This document shows positions 20,670-31,560 of a stretch of 31,560 nucleotides of DNA, one piece after another. The DNA comes from Brugia malayi. Taxonomy: Eukaryota; Nematoda; Chromadorea; Rhabditida; Onchocercidae. Numbering within the stretch: position 1 is the stretch's first letter; each line of letters begins with the position of its first letter. Under the pieces are notes generated by a model. That model worked only from the letters and a program-made list of their open reading frames with translations, was not told the origin of the DNA and did not search any database. The stretch is from positions 1-31,560 of the forward strand of contig NW_025062320.1 in NCBI RefSeq assembly GCF_000002995.4, written 5' to 3'. The position numbers and the translations under genes were made by a program.

Positions 20670-23600
20670 TAAGAATTTAAATTAAATTTAAATTCAAATT
20701 TAAATTTTGAATTTTTTAAAAATTTTAAAATTTGTTATAGTTTTCTTACATTAGACAAGGAAATTGGTTCTAATTTATCAATTTTAATTTTAATTAAGTG
20801 CCAAAACTGCTAAAAAAAAGCTTATTTTGAACCTAATTGACTAAGTTACGTGCATTGTACCAGTGCTGGTCGTACATTACGCTGTCATTTTATAGTTTAA
20901 ATATTAAAATACGCTTTTGTAATTAAGTTTTGCGCATTAATTCATCAGCAAAATTAACAAAACTTTCAATTAATCATGATTTTAATTCAATTTAAGAATT
21001 TAAATTAAATTTAAATTCAAATTTAAATTTTGAATTTTTTAAAAATTTTAAAATTTGTTATAGTTTTCTTACATTAGACAAGGAAATTGGTTCTAATTTA
21101 TCAATTTTAATTTTAATTAAGTGCCAAAACTGCTAAAAAAAGCTTATTTTGAACCTAATTGACTAAGTTACGTGCATTGTACCAGTGCTGGTCGTACATT
21201 ACGCTGTCATTTTATAGTTTAAATATTAAAATACGCTTTTGTAATTAAGTTTTGCGCATAAATTCATCAGCAAAATTAACAAAACTTTCAATTAATCATG
21301 ATTTTAATTCAACTTAAGAATTTAAATTAAATTTAAATTCAAATTTAAATTTTGAATTTTTTAAAAATTTTAAAATTTGTTATAGTTTTCTTACATTAGA
21401 CAAGGAAATTGGTTCTAATTTATCAATTTTAATTTTAATTAAGTGCCAAAACTGCTAAAAAAAGCTTATTTTGAACCTAATTGACTAAGTTACGTGCATT
21501 GTACCAGTGCTGGTCGTACATTACGCTGTCATTTTATAGTTTAAATATTAAAATACGCTTTTGTAATTAAGTTTTGCGCATTAATTCATCAGCAAAATTA
21601 ATAAAACCTTAAATTAATCATGATTTTAATTCAATTTAAGAATTTAAATTAAATTTAAATTCAAATTTAAATTTTGAATTTTTTAAAAATTTTAAAATTT
21701 GTTATAGTTTTCTTACATTAGACAAGGAAATTGGTTCTAATTTATCAATTTTAATTTTAATTAAGTGCCAAAACTGCTAAAAAAAGCTTATTATGAACCT
21801 AATTGACTAAGTTACGTGCATTGTACCAGTGCTGGTCGTACATTACGCTGTCATTTTATAGTTTAAATATTAAAATACGCTTTTGTAATTAAGTTTTGCG
21901 CATAAATTCATCAGCAAAATTAACAAAACCTTCAATTAATCATGATTTTAATTCAATTTAAGAATTTAAATTAAATTTAAATTCAAATTTAAATTTTGAA
22001 TTTTTTAAGAAATTTAAAATTTGTTATAGTTTTCTTACATTAGACAAGGAAATTGGTTCTAATTTATCAATTTTAATTTTAATTAAGTGCCAAAACTGCT
22101 AAAAAAAGCTTATTTTGAACCTAATTGACTAAGTTACGTGCATTGTACCAGTGCTGGTCGTACATTACGCTGTCATTTTATAGTTTAAATATTAAAATAC
22201 GCTTTTGTAATTAAGTTTTGCGCATTAATTCATCAGCAAAATTAATAAAACCTTAAATTAATCATGATTTTAATTCAATTTAAGAATTTAAATTAAATTT
22301 AAATTCAAATTTAAATTTTGAATTTTTTAAAAATTTTAAAATTTGTTATAGTTTTCTTACATTAGACAAGGAAATTGGTTCTAATTTATCAATTTTAATT
22401 TTAATTAAGTGCCAAAACTGCTAAAAAAAGCTTATTATGAACCTAATTGACTATGTTACGTGCATTGTACCAGTGCTGGTCGTACATTACGCTGTCATTT
22501 TATAGTTTAAATATTAAAATACGCTTTTGTAATTAAGTTTTGCGCATTAATTCATCAGCAAAATTAACAAAACCTTCAATTAATCATGATTTTAATTCAA
22601 TTTAAGAATTTAAATTAAATTTAAATTCAAATTTAAATTTTGAATTTTTTAAAAATTTTAAAATTTGTTATAGTTTTCTTACATTAGACAAGGAAATTGG
22701 TTCTAATTTATCAATTTTAATTTTAATTAAGTGCCAAAACTGCTAAAAAAAGCTTATTTTGAACCTAATTGACTAAGTTACGTGCATTGTACCAGTGCTG
22801 GTCGTACATTACGCTGTCATTTTATAGTTTAAATATTAAAATACGCTTTTGTAATTAAGTTTTGCGCATAAATTCATCAGCAATATTAATAAAACCTTCA
22901 ATTAATCATGATTTTAATTCAATTTAAGAATTTAAATTAAATTTAAATTCAAATTTAAATTTTGAATTTTTTAAAAATTTTAAAATTTGTTATAGTTTTC
23001 TTACATTAGACAAGGAAATTGGTTCTAATTTATCAATTTTAATTTTAATTAAGTGCCAAAACTGCTAAAAAAAGCTTATTTTGAACCTAATTGACTAAGT
23101 TACGTGCATTGTACCAGTGCTGGTCGTACATTACGCTGTCATTTTATAGTTTAAATATTAAAATACGCTTTTGTAATTAAGTTTTGCGCATAAATTCATC
23201 AGCAATATTAATAAAACCTTCAATTAATCATGATTTTAATTCAATTTAAGAATTTAAATTAAATTTAAATTCAAATTTAAATTTTGAATTTTTTAAAAAT
23301 TTTAAAATTTGTTATAGTTTTCTTACATTAGACAAGGAAATTGGTTCTAATTTATCAATTTTAATTTTAATTAAGTGCCAAAACTGCTAAAAAAAGCTTA
23401 TTTTGAACCTAATTGACTAAGTTACGTGCATTGTACCAGTGCTGGTCGTACATTACGCTGTCATTTTATAGTTTAAATATTAAAATACGCTTTTGTAATT
23501 AAGTTTTGCGCATAAATTCATCAGCAAAATTAACAAAACTTTCAATTAATCATGATTTTAATTCAATTTAAGAATTTAAATTAAATTTAAATTCAAATTT

Positions 23601-24398
23601 AAATTTTGAATTTTTTAAAAATTTTAAAATTTGTTATAGTTTTCTTACATTAGACAAGGAAATTGGTTCTAATTTATCAATTTTAATTTTAATTAAGTGC
23701 CAAAACTGCTAAAAAAAGCTTATTTTGAACCTAATTGACTATGTTACGTGCATTGTACCAGTGCTGGTCGTACATTACGCTGTCATTTTATAGTTTAAAT
23801 ATTAAAATACGCTTTTGTAATTAAGTTTTGCGCATAAATTCATCAGCAAAATTAATAAAACCTTCAATTAATCATGATTTTAATTCAATTTAAGAATTTA
23901 AATTAAATTTAAATTCAAATTTAAATTTTGAATTTTTTAAAAATTTTAAAATTTGTTATAGTTTTCTTACATTAGACAAGGAAATTGGTTCTAATTTATC
24001 AATTTTAATTTTAATTAAGTGCCAAAACTGCTAAAAAAAGCTTATTTTGAACCTAATTGACTAAGTTACGTGCATTGTACCAGTGCTGGTCGTACATTAC
24101 GCTGTCATTTTATAGTTTAAATATTAAAATACGCTTTTGTAATTAAGTTTTGCGCATTAATTCATCAGCAAAATTAACAAAACTTTCAATTAATCATGAT
24201 TTTAATTCAATTTAAGAATTTAAATTAAATTTAAATTCAAATTTAAATTTTGAATTTTTTAAAAATTTTAAAATTTGTTATAGTTTTCTTACATTAGACA
24301 AGGAAATTGGTTCTAATTTATCAATTTTAATTTTAATTAAGTGCCAAAACTGCTAAAAAAAGCTTATTTTGAACCTAATTGACTAAGTTACGTGCATT

Positions 24399-24720
24399 GT
24401 ACCAGTGCTGGTCGTACATTACGCTGTCATTTTATAGTTTAAATATTAAAATACGCTTTTGTAATTAAGTTTTGCGCATAAATTCATCAGCAATATTAGT
24501 AAAACTATCAATTAATCATGACTTTAATTCAGTTTAAGAATTTAAATTAAATTTAAATTCAAATTTAAATTTTGAATTTTTTAAAAATTTTAAAATTTGT
24601 TATAGTTTTCTTACATTAGACAAGGAAATTGGTTCTAATTTATCAATTTTAATTTTAATTAAGTGCCAAAACTGCTAAAAAAAGCTTATTTTGAACCTAA
24701 TTGACTAAGTTACGTGCATT
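24399..24720. repeat. Most substituted monomer of the right arm
   Basis: Within about 50 bp this copy has CAATATTAGTAAAACTATC, CATGACTTTAATTC and CAGTTTAAG in place of the common sequence, while its length is still 322. The AATCATGATT palindrome is broken by one substitution. It marks the right side of the diverged zone around the retrotransposon. Confidence 0.7.
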
Positions 24721-27700
24721 GTACCAGTGCTGGTCGTACATTACGCTGTCATTTTATAGTTTAAATATTAAAATACGCTTTTGTAATTAAGTTTTGCGCA
24801 TTAATTCATCAGCAAAATTAATAAAACCTTCAATTAATCATGATTTTAATTCAATTTAAGAATTTAAATTAAATTTAAATTCAAATTTAAATTTTGAATT
24901 TTTTAAAAATTTTAAAATTTGTTATAGTTTTCTTACATTAGACAAGGAAATTGGTTCTAATTTATCAATTTTAATTTTAATTAAGTGCCAAAACTGCTAA
25001 AAAAAGCTTATTTTGAACCTAATTGACTAAGTTACGTGCATTGTACCAGTGCTGGTCGTACATTACGCTGTCATTTTATAGTTTAAATATTAAAATACGC
25101 TTTTGTAATTAAGTTTTGCGCATTAATTCATCAGCAAAATTAATCAAAACTTTCAATTAATCATGATTTTAATTCAATTTAAGAATTTAAATTAAATTTA
25201 AATTCAAATTTAAATTTTGAATTTTTTAAAAATTTTAAAATTTGTTATAGTTTTCTTACATTAGACAAGGAAATTGGTTCTAATTTATCAATTTTAATTT
25301 TAATTAAGTGCCAAAACTGCTAAAAAAAGCTTATTTTGAACCTAATTGACTAAGTTACGTGCATTGTACCAGTGCTGGTCGTACATTACGCTGTCATTTT
25401 ATAGTTTAAATATTAAAATACGCTTTTGTAATTAAGTTTTGCGCATAAATTCATCAGCAAAATTAACAAAACTTTCAATTAATCATGATTTTAATTCAAT
25501 TTAAGAATTTAAATTAAATTTAAATTCAAATTTAAATTTTGAATTTTTTAAAAATTTTAAAATTTGTTATAGTTTTCTTACATTAGACAAGGAAATTGGT
25601 TCTAATTTATCAATTTTAATTTTAATTAAGTGCCAAAACTGCTAAAAAAAGCTTATTTTGAACCTAATTGACTAAGTTACGTGCATTGTACCAGTGCTGG
25701 TCGTACATTACGCTGTCATTTTATAGTTTAAATATTAAAATACGCTTTTGTAATTAAGTTTTGCGCATTAATTCATCAGCAAAATTAACAAAACTTTCAA
25801 TTAATCATGATTTTAATTCAATTTAAGAATTTAAATTAAATTTAAATTCAAATTTAAATTTTGAATTTTTTAAAAATTTTAAAATTTGTTATAGTTTTCT
25901 TACATTAGACAAGGAAATTGGTTCTAATTTATCAATTTTAATTTTAATTAAGTGCCAAAACTGCTAAAAAAAGCTTATTTTGAACCTAATTGACTAAGTT
26001 ACGTGCATTGTACCAGTGCTGGTCGTACATTACGCTGTCATTTTATAGTTTAAATATTAAAATACGCTTTTGTAATTAAGTTTTGCGCATTAAATTCATC
26101 AGCAAAATTAATCAAAACTTTCAATTAATCATGATTTTAATTCAATTTAAGAATTTAAATTAAATTTAAATTCAAATTTAAATTTTGAATTTTTTAAAAA
26201 TTTTAAAATTTGTTATAGTTTTCTTACATTAGACAAGGAAATTGGTTCTAATTTATCAATTTTAATTTTAATTAAGTGCCAAAACTGCTAAAAAAAGCTT
26301 ATTTTGAACCTAATTGACTAAGTTACGTGCATTGTACCAGTGCTGGTCGTACATTACGCTGTCATTTTATAGTTTAAATATTAAAATACGCTTTTGTAAT
26401 TAAGTTTTGCGCATAAATTCATCAGCAAAATTAATAAAACTTTCAATTAATCATGATTTTAATTCAATTTAAGAATTTAAATTAAATTTAAATTCAAATT
26501 TAAATTTTGAATTTTTTAAAAATTTTAAAATTTGTTATAGTTTTCTTACATTAGACAAGGAAATTGGTTCTAATTTATCAATTTTAATTTTAATTAAGTG
26601 CCAAAACTGCTAAAAAAAGCTTATTTTGAACCTAATTGACTAAGTTACGTGCATTGTACCAGTGCTGGTCGTACATTACGCTGTCATTTTATAGTTTAAA
26701 TATTAAAATACGCTTTTGTAATTAAGTTTTGCGCATTAATTCATCAGCAAAATTAACAAAACTTTCAATTAATCATGATTTTAATTCAATTTAAGAATTT
26801 AAATTAAATTTAAATTCAAATTTAAATTTTGAATTTTTTAAAAATTTTAAAATTTGTTATAGTTTTCTTACATTAGACAAGGAAATTGGTTCTAATTTAT
26901 CAATTTTAATTTTAATTAAGTGCCAAAACTGCTAAAAAAAGCTTATTTTGAACCTAATTGACTAAGTTACGTGCATTGTACCAGTGCTGGTCGTACATTA
27001 CGCTGTCATTTTATAGTTTAAATATTAAAATACGCTTTTGTAATTAAGTTTTGCGCATTAATTCATCAGCAAAATTAATAAAACTTTCAATTAATCATGA
27101 TTTTAATTCAATTTAAGAATTTAAATTAAATTTAAATTCAAATTTAAATTTTGAATTTTTTAAAAATTTTAAAATTTGTTATAGTTTTCTTACATTAGAC
27201 AAGGAAATTGGTTCTAATTTATCAATTTTAATTTTAATTAAGTGCCAAAACTGCTAAAAAAAGCTTATTTTGAACCTAATTGACTAAGTTACGTGCATTG
27301 TACCAGTGCTGGTCGTACATTACGCTGTCATTTTATAGTTTAAATATTAAAATACGCTTTTGTAATTAAGTTTTGCGCATTAATTCATCAGCAAAATTAA
27401 CAAAACTTTCAATTAATCATGATTTTAATTCAATTTAAGAATTTAAATTAAATTTAAATTCAAATTTAAATTTTGAATTTTTTAAAAATTTTAAAATTTG
27501 TTATAGTTTTCTTACATTAGACAAGGAAATTGGTTCTAATTTATCAATTTTAATTTTAATTAAGTGCCAAAACTGCTAAAAAAAGCTTATTTTGAACCTA
27601 ATTGACTAAGTTACGTGCATTGTACCAGTGCTGGTCGTACATTACGCTGTCATTTTATAGTTTAAATATTAAAATACGCTTTTGTAATTAAGTTTTGCGC

Positions 27701-30700
27701 ATTAATTCATCAGCAAAATTAATAAAACTTTCAATTAATCATGATTTTAATTCAATTTAAGAATTTAAATTAAATTTAAATTCAAATTTAAATTTTGAAT
27801 TTTTTAAAAATTTTAAAATTTGTTATAGTTTTCTTACATTAGACAAGGAAATTGGTTCTAATTTATCAATTTTAATTTTAATTAAGTGCCAAAACTGCTA
27901 AAAAAAGCTTATTTTGAACCTAATTGACTAAGTTACGTGCATTGTACCAGTGCTGGTCGTACATTACGCTGTCATTTTATAGTTTAAATATTAAAATACG
28001 CTTTTGTAATTAAGTTTTGCGCATTAATTCATCAGCAAAATTAATAAAACTTTCAATTAATCATGATTTTAATTCAATTTAAGAATTTAAATTAAATTTA
28101 AATTCAAATTTAAATTTTGAATTTTTTAAAAATTTTAAAATTTGTTATAGTTTTCTTACATTAGACAAGGAAATTGGTTCTAATTTATCAATTTTAATTT
28201 TAATTAAGTGCCAAAACTGCTAAAAAAAGCTTATTTTGAACCTAATTGACTAAGTTACGTGCATTGTACCAGTGCTGGTCGTACATTACGCTGTCATTTT
28301 ATAGTTTAAATATTAAAATACGCTTTTGTAATTAAGTTTTGCGCATTAATTCATCAGCAAAATTAATAAAACTTTCAATTAATCATGATTTTAATTCAAT
28401 TTAAGAATTTAAATTAAATTTAAATTCAAATTTAAATTTTGAATTTTTTAAAAATTTTAAAATTTGTTATAGTTTTCTTACATTAGACAAGGAAATTGGT
28501 TCTAATTTATCAATTTTAATTTTAATTAAGTGCCAAAACTGCTAAAAAAAGCTTATTTTGAACCTAATTGACTAAGTTACGTGCATTGTACCAGTGCTGG
28601 TCGTACATTACGCTGTCATTTTATAGTTTAAATATTAAAATACGCTTTTGTAATTAAGTTTTGCGCATTAATTCATCAGCAAAATTAACAAAACTTTCAA
28701 TTAATCATGATTTTAATTCAATTTAAGAATTTAAATTAAATTTAAATTCAAATTTAAATTTTGAATTTTTTAAAAATTTTAAAATTTGTTATAGTTTTCT
28801 TACATTAGACAAGGAAATTGGTTCTAATTTATCAATTTTAATTTTAATTAAGTGCCAAAACTGCTAAAAAAAGCTTATTTTGAACCTAATTGACTAAGTT
28901 ACGTGCATTGTACCAGTGCTGGTCGTACATTACGCTGTCATTTTATAGTTTAAATATTAAAATACGCTTTTGTAATTAAGTTTTGCGCATTAATTCATCA
29001 GCAAAATTAACAAAACTTTCAATTAATCATGATTTTAATTCAATTTAAGAATTTAAATTAAATTTAAATTCAAATTTAAATTTTGAATTTTTTAAAAATT
29101 TTAAAATTTGTTATAGTTTTCTTACATTAGACAAGGAAATTGGTTCTAATTTATCAATTTTAATTTTAATTAAGTGCCAAAACTGCTAAAAAAAGCTTAT
29201 TTTGAACCTAATTGACTAAGTTACGTGCATTGTACCAGTGCTGGTCGTACATTACGCTGTCATTTTATAGTTTAAATATTAAAATACGCTTTTGTAATTA
29301 AGTTTTGCGCATTAATTCATCAGCAAAATTAATAAAACTTTCAATTAATCATGATTTTAATTCAATTTAAGAATTTAAATTAAATTTAAATTCAAATTTA
29401 AATTTTGAATTTTTTAAAAATTTTAAAATTTGTTATAGTTTTCTTACATTAGACAAGGAAATTGGTTCTAATTTATCAATTTTAATTTTAATTAAGTGCC
29501 AAAACTGCTAAAAAAAGCTTATTTTGAACCTAATTGACTAAGTTACGTGCATTGTACCAGTGCTGGTCGTACATTACGCTGTCATTTTATAGTTTAAATA
29601 TTAAAATACGCTTTTGTAATTAAGTTTTGCGCATTAATTCATCAGCAAAATTAACAAAACTTTCAATTAATCATGATTTTAATTCAATTTAAGAATTTAA
29701 ATTAAATTTAAATTCAAATTTAAATTTTGAATTTTTTAAAAATTTTAAAATTTGTTATAGTTTTCTTACATTAGACAAGGAAATTGGTTCTAATTTATCA
29801 ATTTTAATTTTAATTAAGTGCCAAAACTGCTAAAAAAAGCTTATTTTGAACCTAATTGACTAAGTTACGTGCATTGTACCAGTGCTGGTCGTACATTACG
29901 CTGTCATTTTATAGTTTAAATATTAAAATACGCTTTTGTAATTAAGTTTTGCGCATTAATTCATCAGCAAAATTAACAAAACTTTCAATTAATCATGATT
30001 TTAATTCAATTTAAGAATTTAAATTAAATTTAAATTCAAATTTAAATTTTGAATTTTTTAAAAATTTTAAAATTTGTTATAGTTTTCTTACATTAGACAA
30101 GGAAATTGGTTCTAATTTATCAATTTTAATTTTAATTAAGTGCCAAAACTGCTAAAAAAAGCTTATTTTGAACCTAATTGACTAAGTTACGTGCATTGTA
30201 CCAGTGCTGGTCGTACATTACGCTGTCATTTTATAGTTTAAATATTAAAATACGCTTTTGTAATTAAGTTTTGCGCATTAATTCATCAGCAAAATTAACA
30301 AAACTTTCAATTAATCATGATTTTAATTCAATTTAAGAATTTAAATTAAATTTAAATTCAAATTTAAATTTTGAATTTTTTAAAAATTTTAAAATTTGTT
30401 ATAGTTTTCTTACATTAGACAAGGAAATTGGTTCTAATTTATCAATTTTAATTTTAATTAAGTGCCAAAACTGCTAAAAAAAGCTTATTTTGAACCTAAT
30501 TGACTAAGTTACGTGCATTGTACCAGTGCTGGTCGTACATTACGCTGTCATTTTATAGTTTAAATATTAAAATACGCTTTTGTAATTAAGTTTTGCGCAT
30601 AAATTCATCAGCAAAATTAATAAAACTTTCAATTAATCATGATTTTAATTCAATTTAAGAATTTAAATTAAATTTAAATTCAAATTTAAATTTTGAATTT

Positions 30701-31560
30701 TTTAAAAATTTTAAAATTTGTTATAGTTTTCTTACATTAGACAAGGAAATTGGTTCTAATTTATCAATTTTAATTTTAATTAAGTGCCAAAACTGCTAAA
30801 AAAAGCTTATTTTGAACCTAATTGACTAAGTTACGTGCATTGTACCAGTGCTGGTCGTACATTACGCTGTCATTTTATAGTTTAAATATTAAAATACGCT
30901 TTTGTAATTAAGTTTTGCGCATTAATTCATCAGCAAAATTAACAAAACTTTCAATTAATCATGATTTTAATTCAATTTAAGAATTTAAATTAAATTTAAA
31001 TTCAAATTTAAATTTTGAATTTTTTAAAAATTTTAAAATTTGTTATAGTTTTCTTACATTAGACAAGGAAATTGGTTCTAATTTATCAATTTTAATTTTA
31101 ATTAAGTGCCAAAACTGCTAAAAAAAGCTTATTTTGAACCTAATTGACTATGTTACGTGCATTGTACCAGTGCTGGTCGTACATTACGCTGTCATTTTAT
31201 AGTTTAAATATTAAAATACGCTTTTGTAATTAAGTTTTGCGCATAAATTCATCAGCAAAATTAATAAAACTTTCAATTAATCATGATTTTAATTCAATTT
31301 AAGAATTTAAATTAAATTTAAATTCAAATTTAAATTTTGAATTTTTTAAAAATTTTAAAATTTGTTATAGTTTTCTTACATTAGACAAGGAAATTGGTTC
31401 TAATTTATCAATTTTAATTTTAATTAAGTGCCAAAACTGCTAAAAAAAGCTTATTTTGAACCTAATTGACTAAGTTACGTGCATTGTACCAGTGCTGGTC
31501 GTACATTACGCTGTCATTTTATAGTTTAAATATTAAAATACGCTTTTGTAATTAAGTTTT

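Larger units (their letters stand above)
19873..31560. repeat. Satellite array, right arm (322-bp monomer, about 36 copies)
   Basis: Same monomer, strand and phase as the left arm. The marker starts at 20179, 20501, 20857, 21179 and then every 322 bp to 25043. It continues at 25366 (+1), 26334 (two extra bases relative to 26010), and every 322 bp to 31486; the array runs off the window end. From 20857 minus 20501 the spacing is 356, explained by a 33-bp internal duplication plus one extra A. Copies between 20.2 and 24.7 kb are the most varied. From about 25.7 kb they become uniform, mostly with GCATTAATTC and a mixture of AATTAACAAAAC and AATTAATAAAAC without strict periodicity. No coding frame, RNA gene or other insertion is visible. 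Confidence 0.98.

Noticed and set aside
20501..20856. Solo LTR or a second insertion to explain the 356-bp monomer
   Set aside because: The extra length is fully explained by the 33-bp internal duplication and one extra A in the A-run.
19873..31560. Known beetle satellites (for example the 360-bp Tribolium castaneum type) as identity for the array
   Set aside because: Monomer length differs and I cannot recall sequence agreement. Without a search the family stays unnamed.
1..31560. Telomeric repeats, tRNA or rRNA genes
   Set aside because: No TTAGG-type arrays, no tRNA A/B-box-bearing cloverleaf candidates and no rRNA-like stretches were seen in either arm or in the element.

Overview
The window is a long tandem satellite array from an animal genome, most likely an arthropod, interrupted by one complete, recently inserted BEL/Pao LTR retrotransposon. 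The animal assignment rests on the retrotransposon: BEL/Pao elements are known only from metazoans, and this single gag-pol polyprotein with DUF1759, DUF1758, A17 and DUF5641 regions is typical of insect and other invertebrate copies. The sequence alone does not give a species. There are no bacterial features, no host protein-coding genes, and no tRNA or rRNA genes that I can see.

Layout: 1-13452 is a head-to-tail array of a 322-bp monomer (about 79% A+T by hand count). 13453-19867 is the retrotransposon (6415 bp), bounded by two 492-bp LTRs that look identical base for base and by a 5-bp target-site duplication, GGTCG. 19868-31560 is the same satellite, resuming in exact register once the element and one copy of the duplication are removed. 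A marker motif present once per monomer (GTACCAGTGC) occurs 42 times to the left and 36 times to the right of the element. Spacing is exactly 322 bp over most of the array. The first seven spacings (316-321 bp) are short through single-base losses, mostly in homopolymers, which looks like unpolished sequence at a contig end.

The retrotransposon is structurally complete. In order it has the 5' LTR with a candidate TATA/initiator promoter, an 18-nt primer binding site, one open reading frame of 1811 codons beginning one base after that site, and the 3' LTR. The frame encodes Gag, three zinc knuckles, an aspartic protease, reverse transcriptase, RNase H and an integrase with an HHCC finger and DDE triad. 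It runs into the 3' LTR, which supplies the last eight codons and the stop. Two catalytic-motif departures deserve attention: the protease reads Asp-Ile-Gly where the family normally has Asp-Ser/Thr-Gly, and the RT box reads YVDN rather than YVDD. There is no env-like frame.

The satellite is not uniform. Both outer arms are highly homogeneous, but roughly 11.7-24.7 kb around the element carries many more variants. These include a 33-bp internal duplication found in two monomers on opposite sides of the element, and runs of variant monomers repeated in similar order. This suggests a local, early higher-order repeat that predates the insertion. The element landed in the right arm of the only GC-rich dyad in the monomer.
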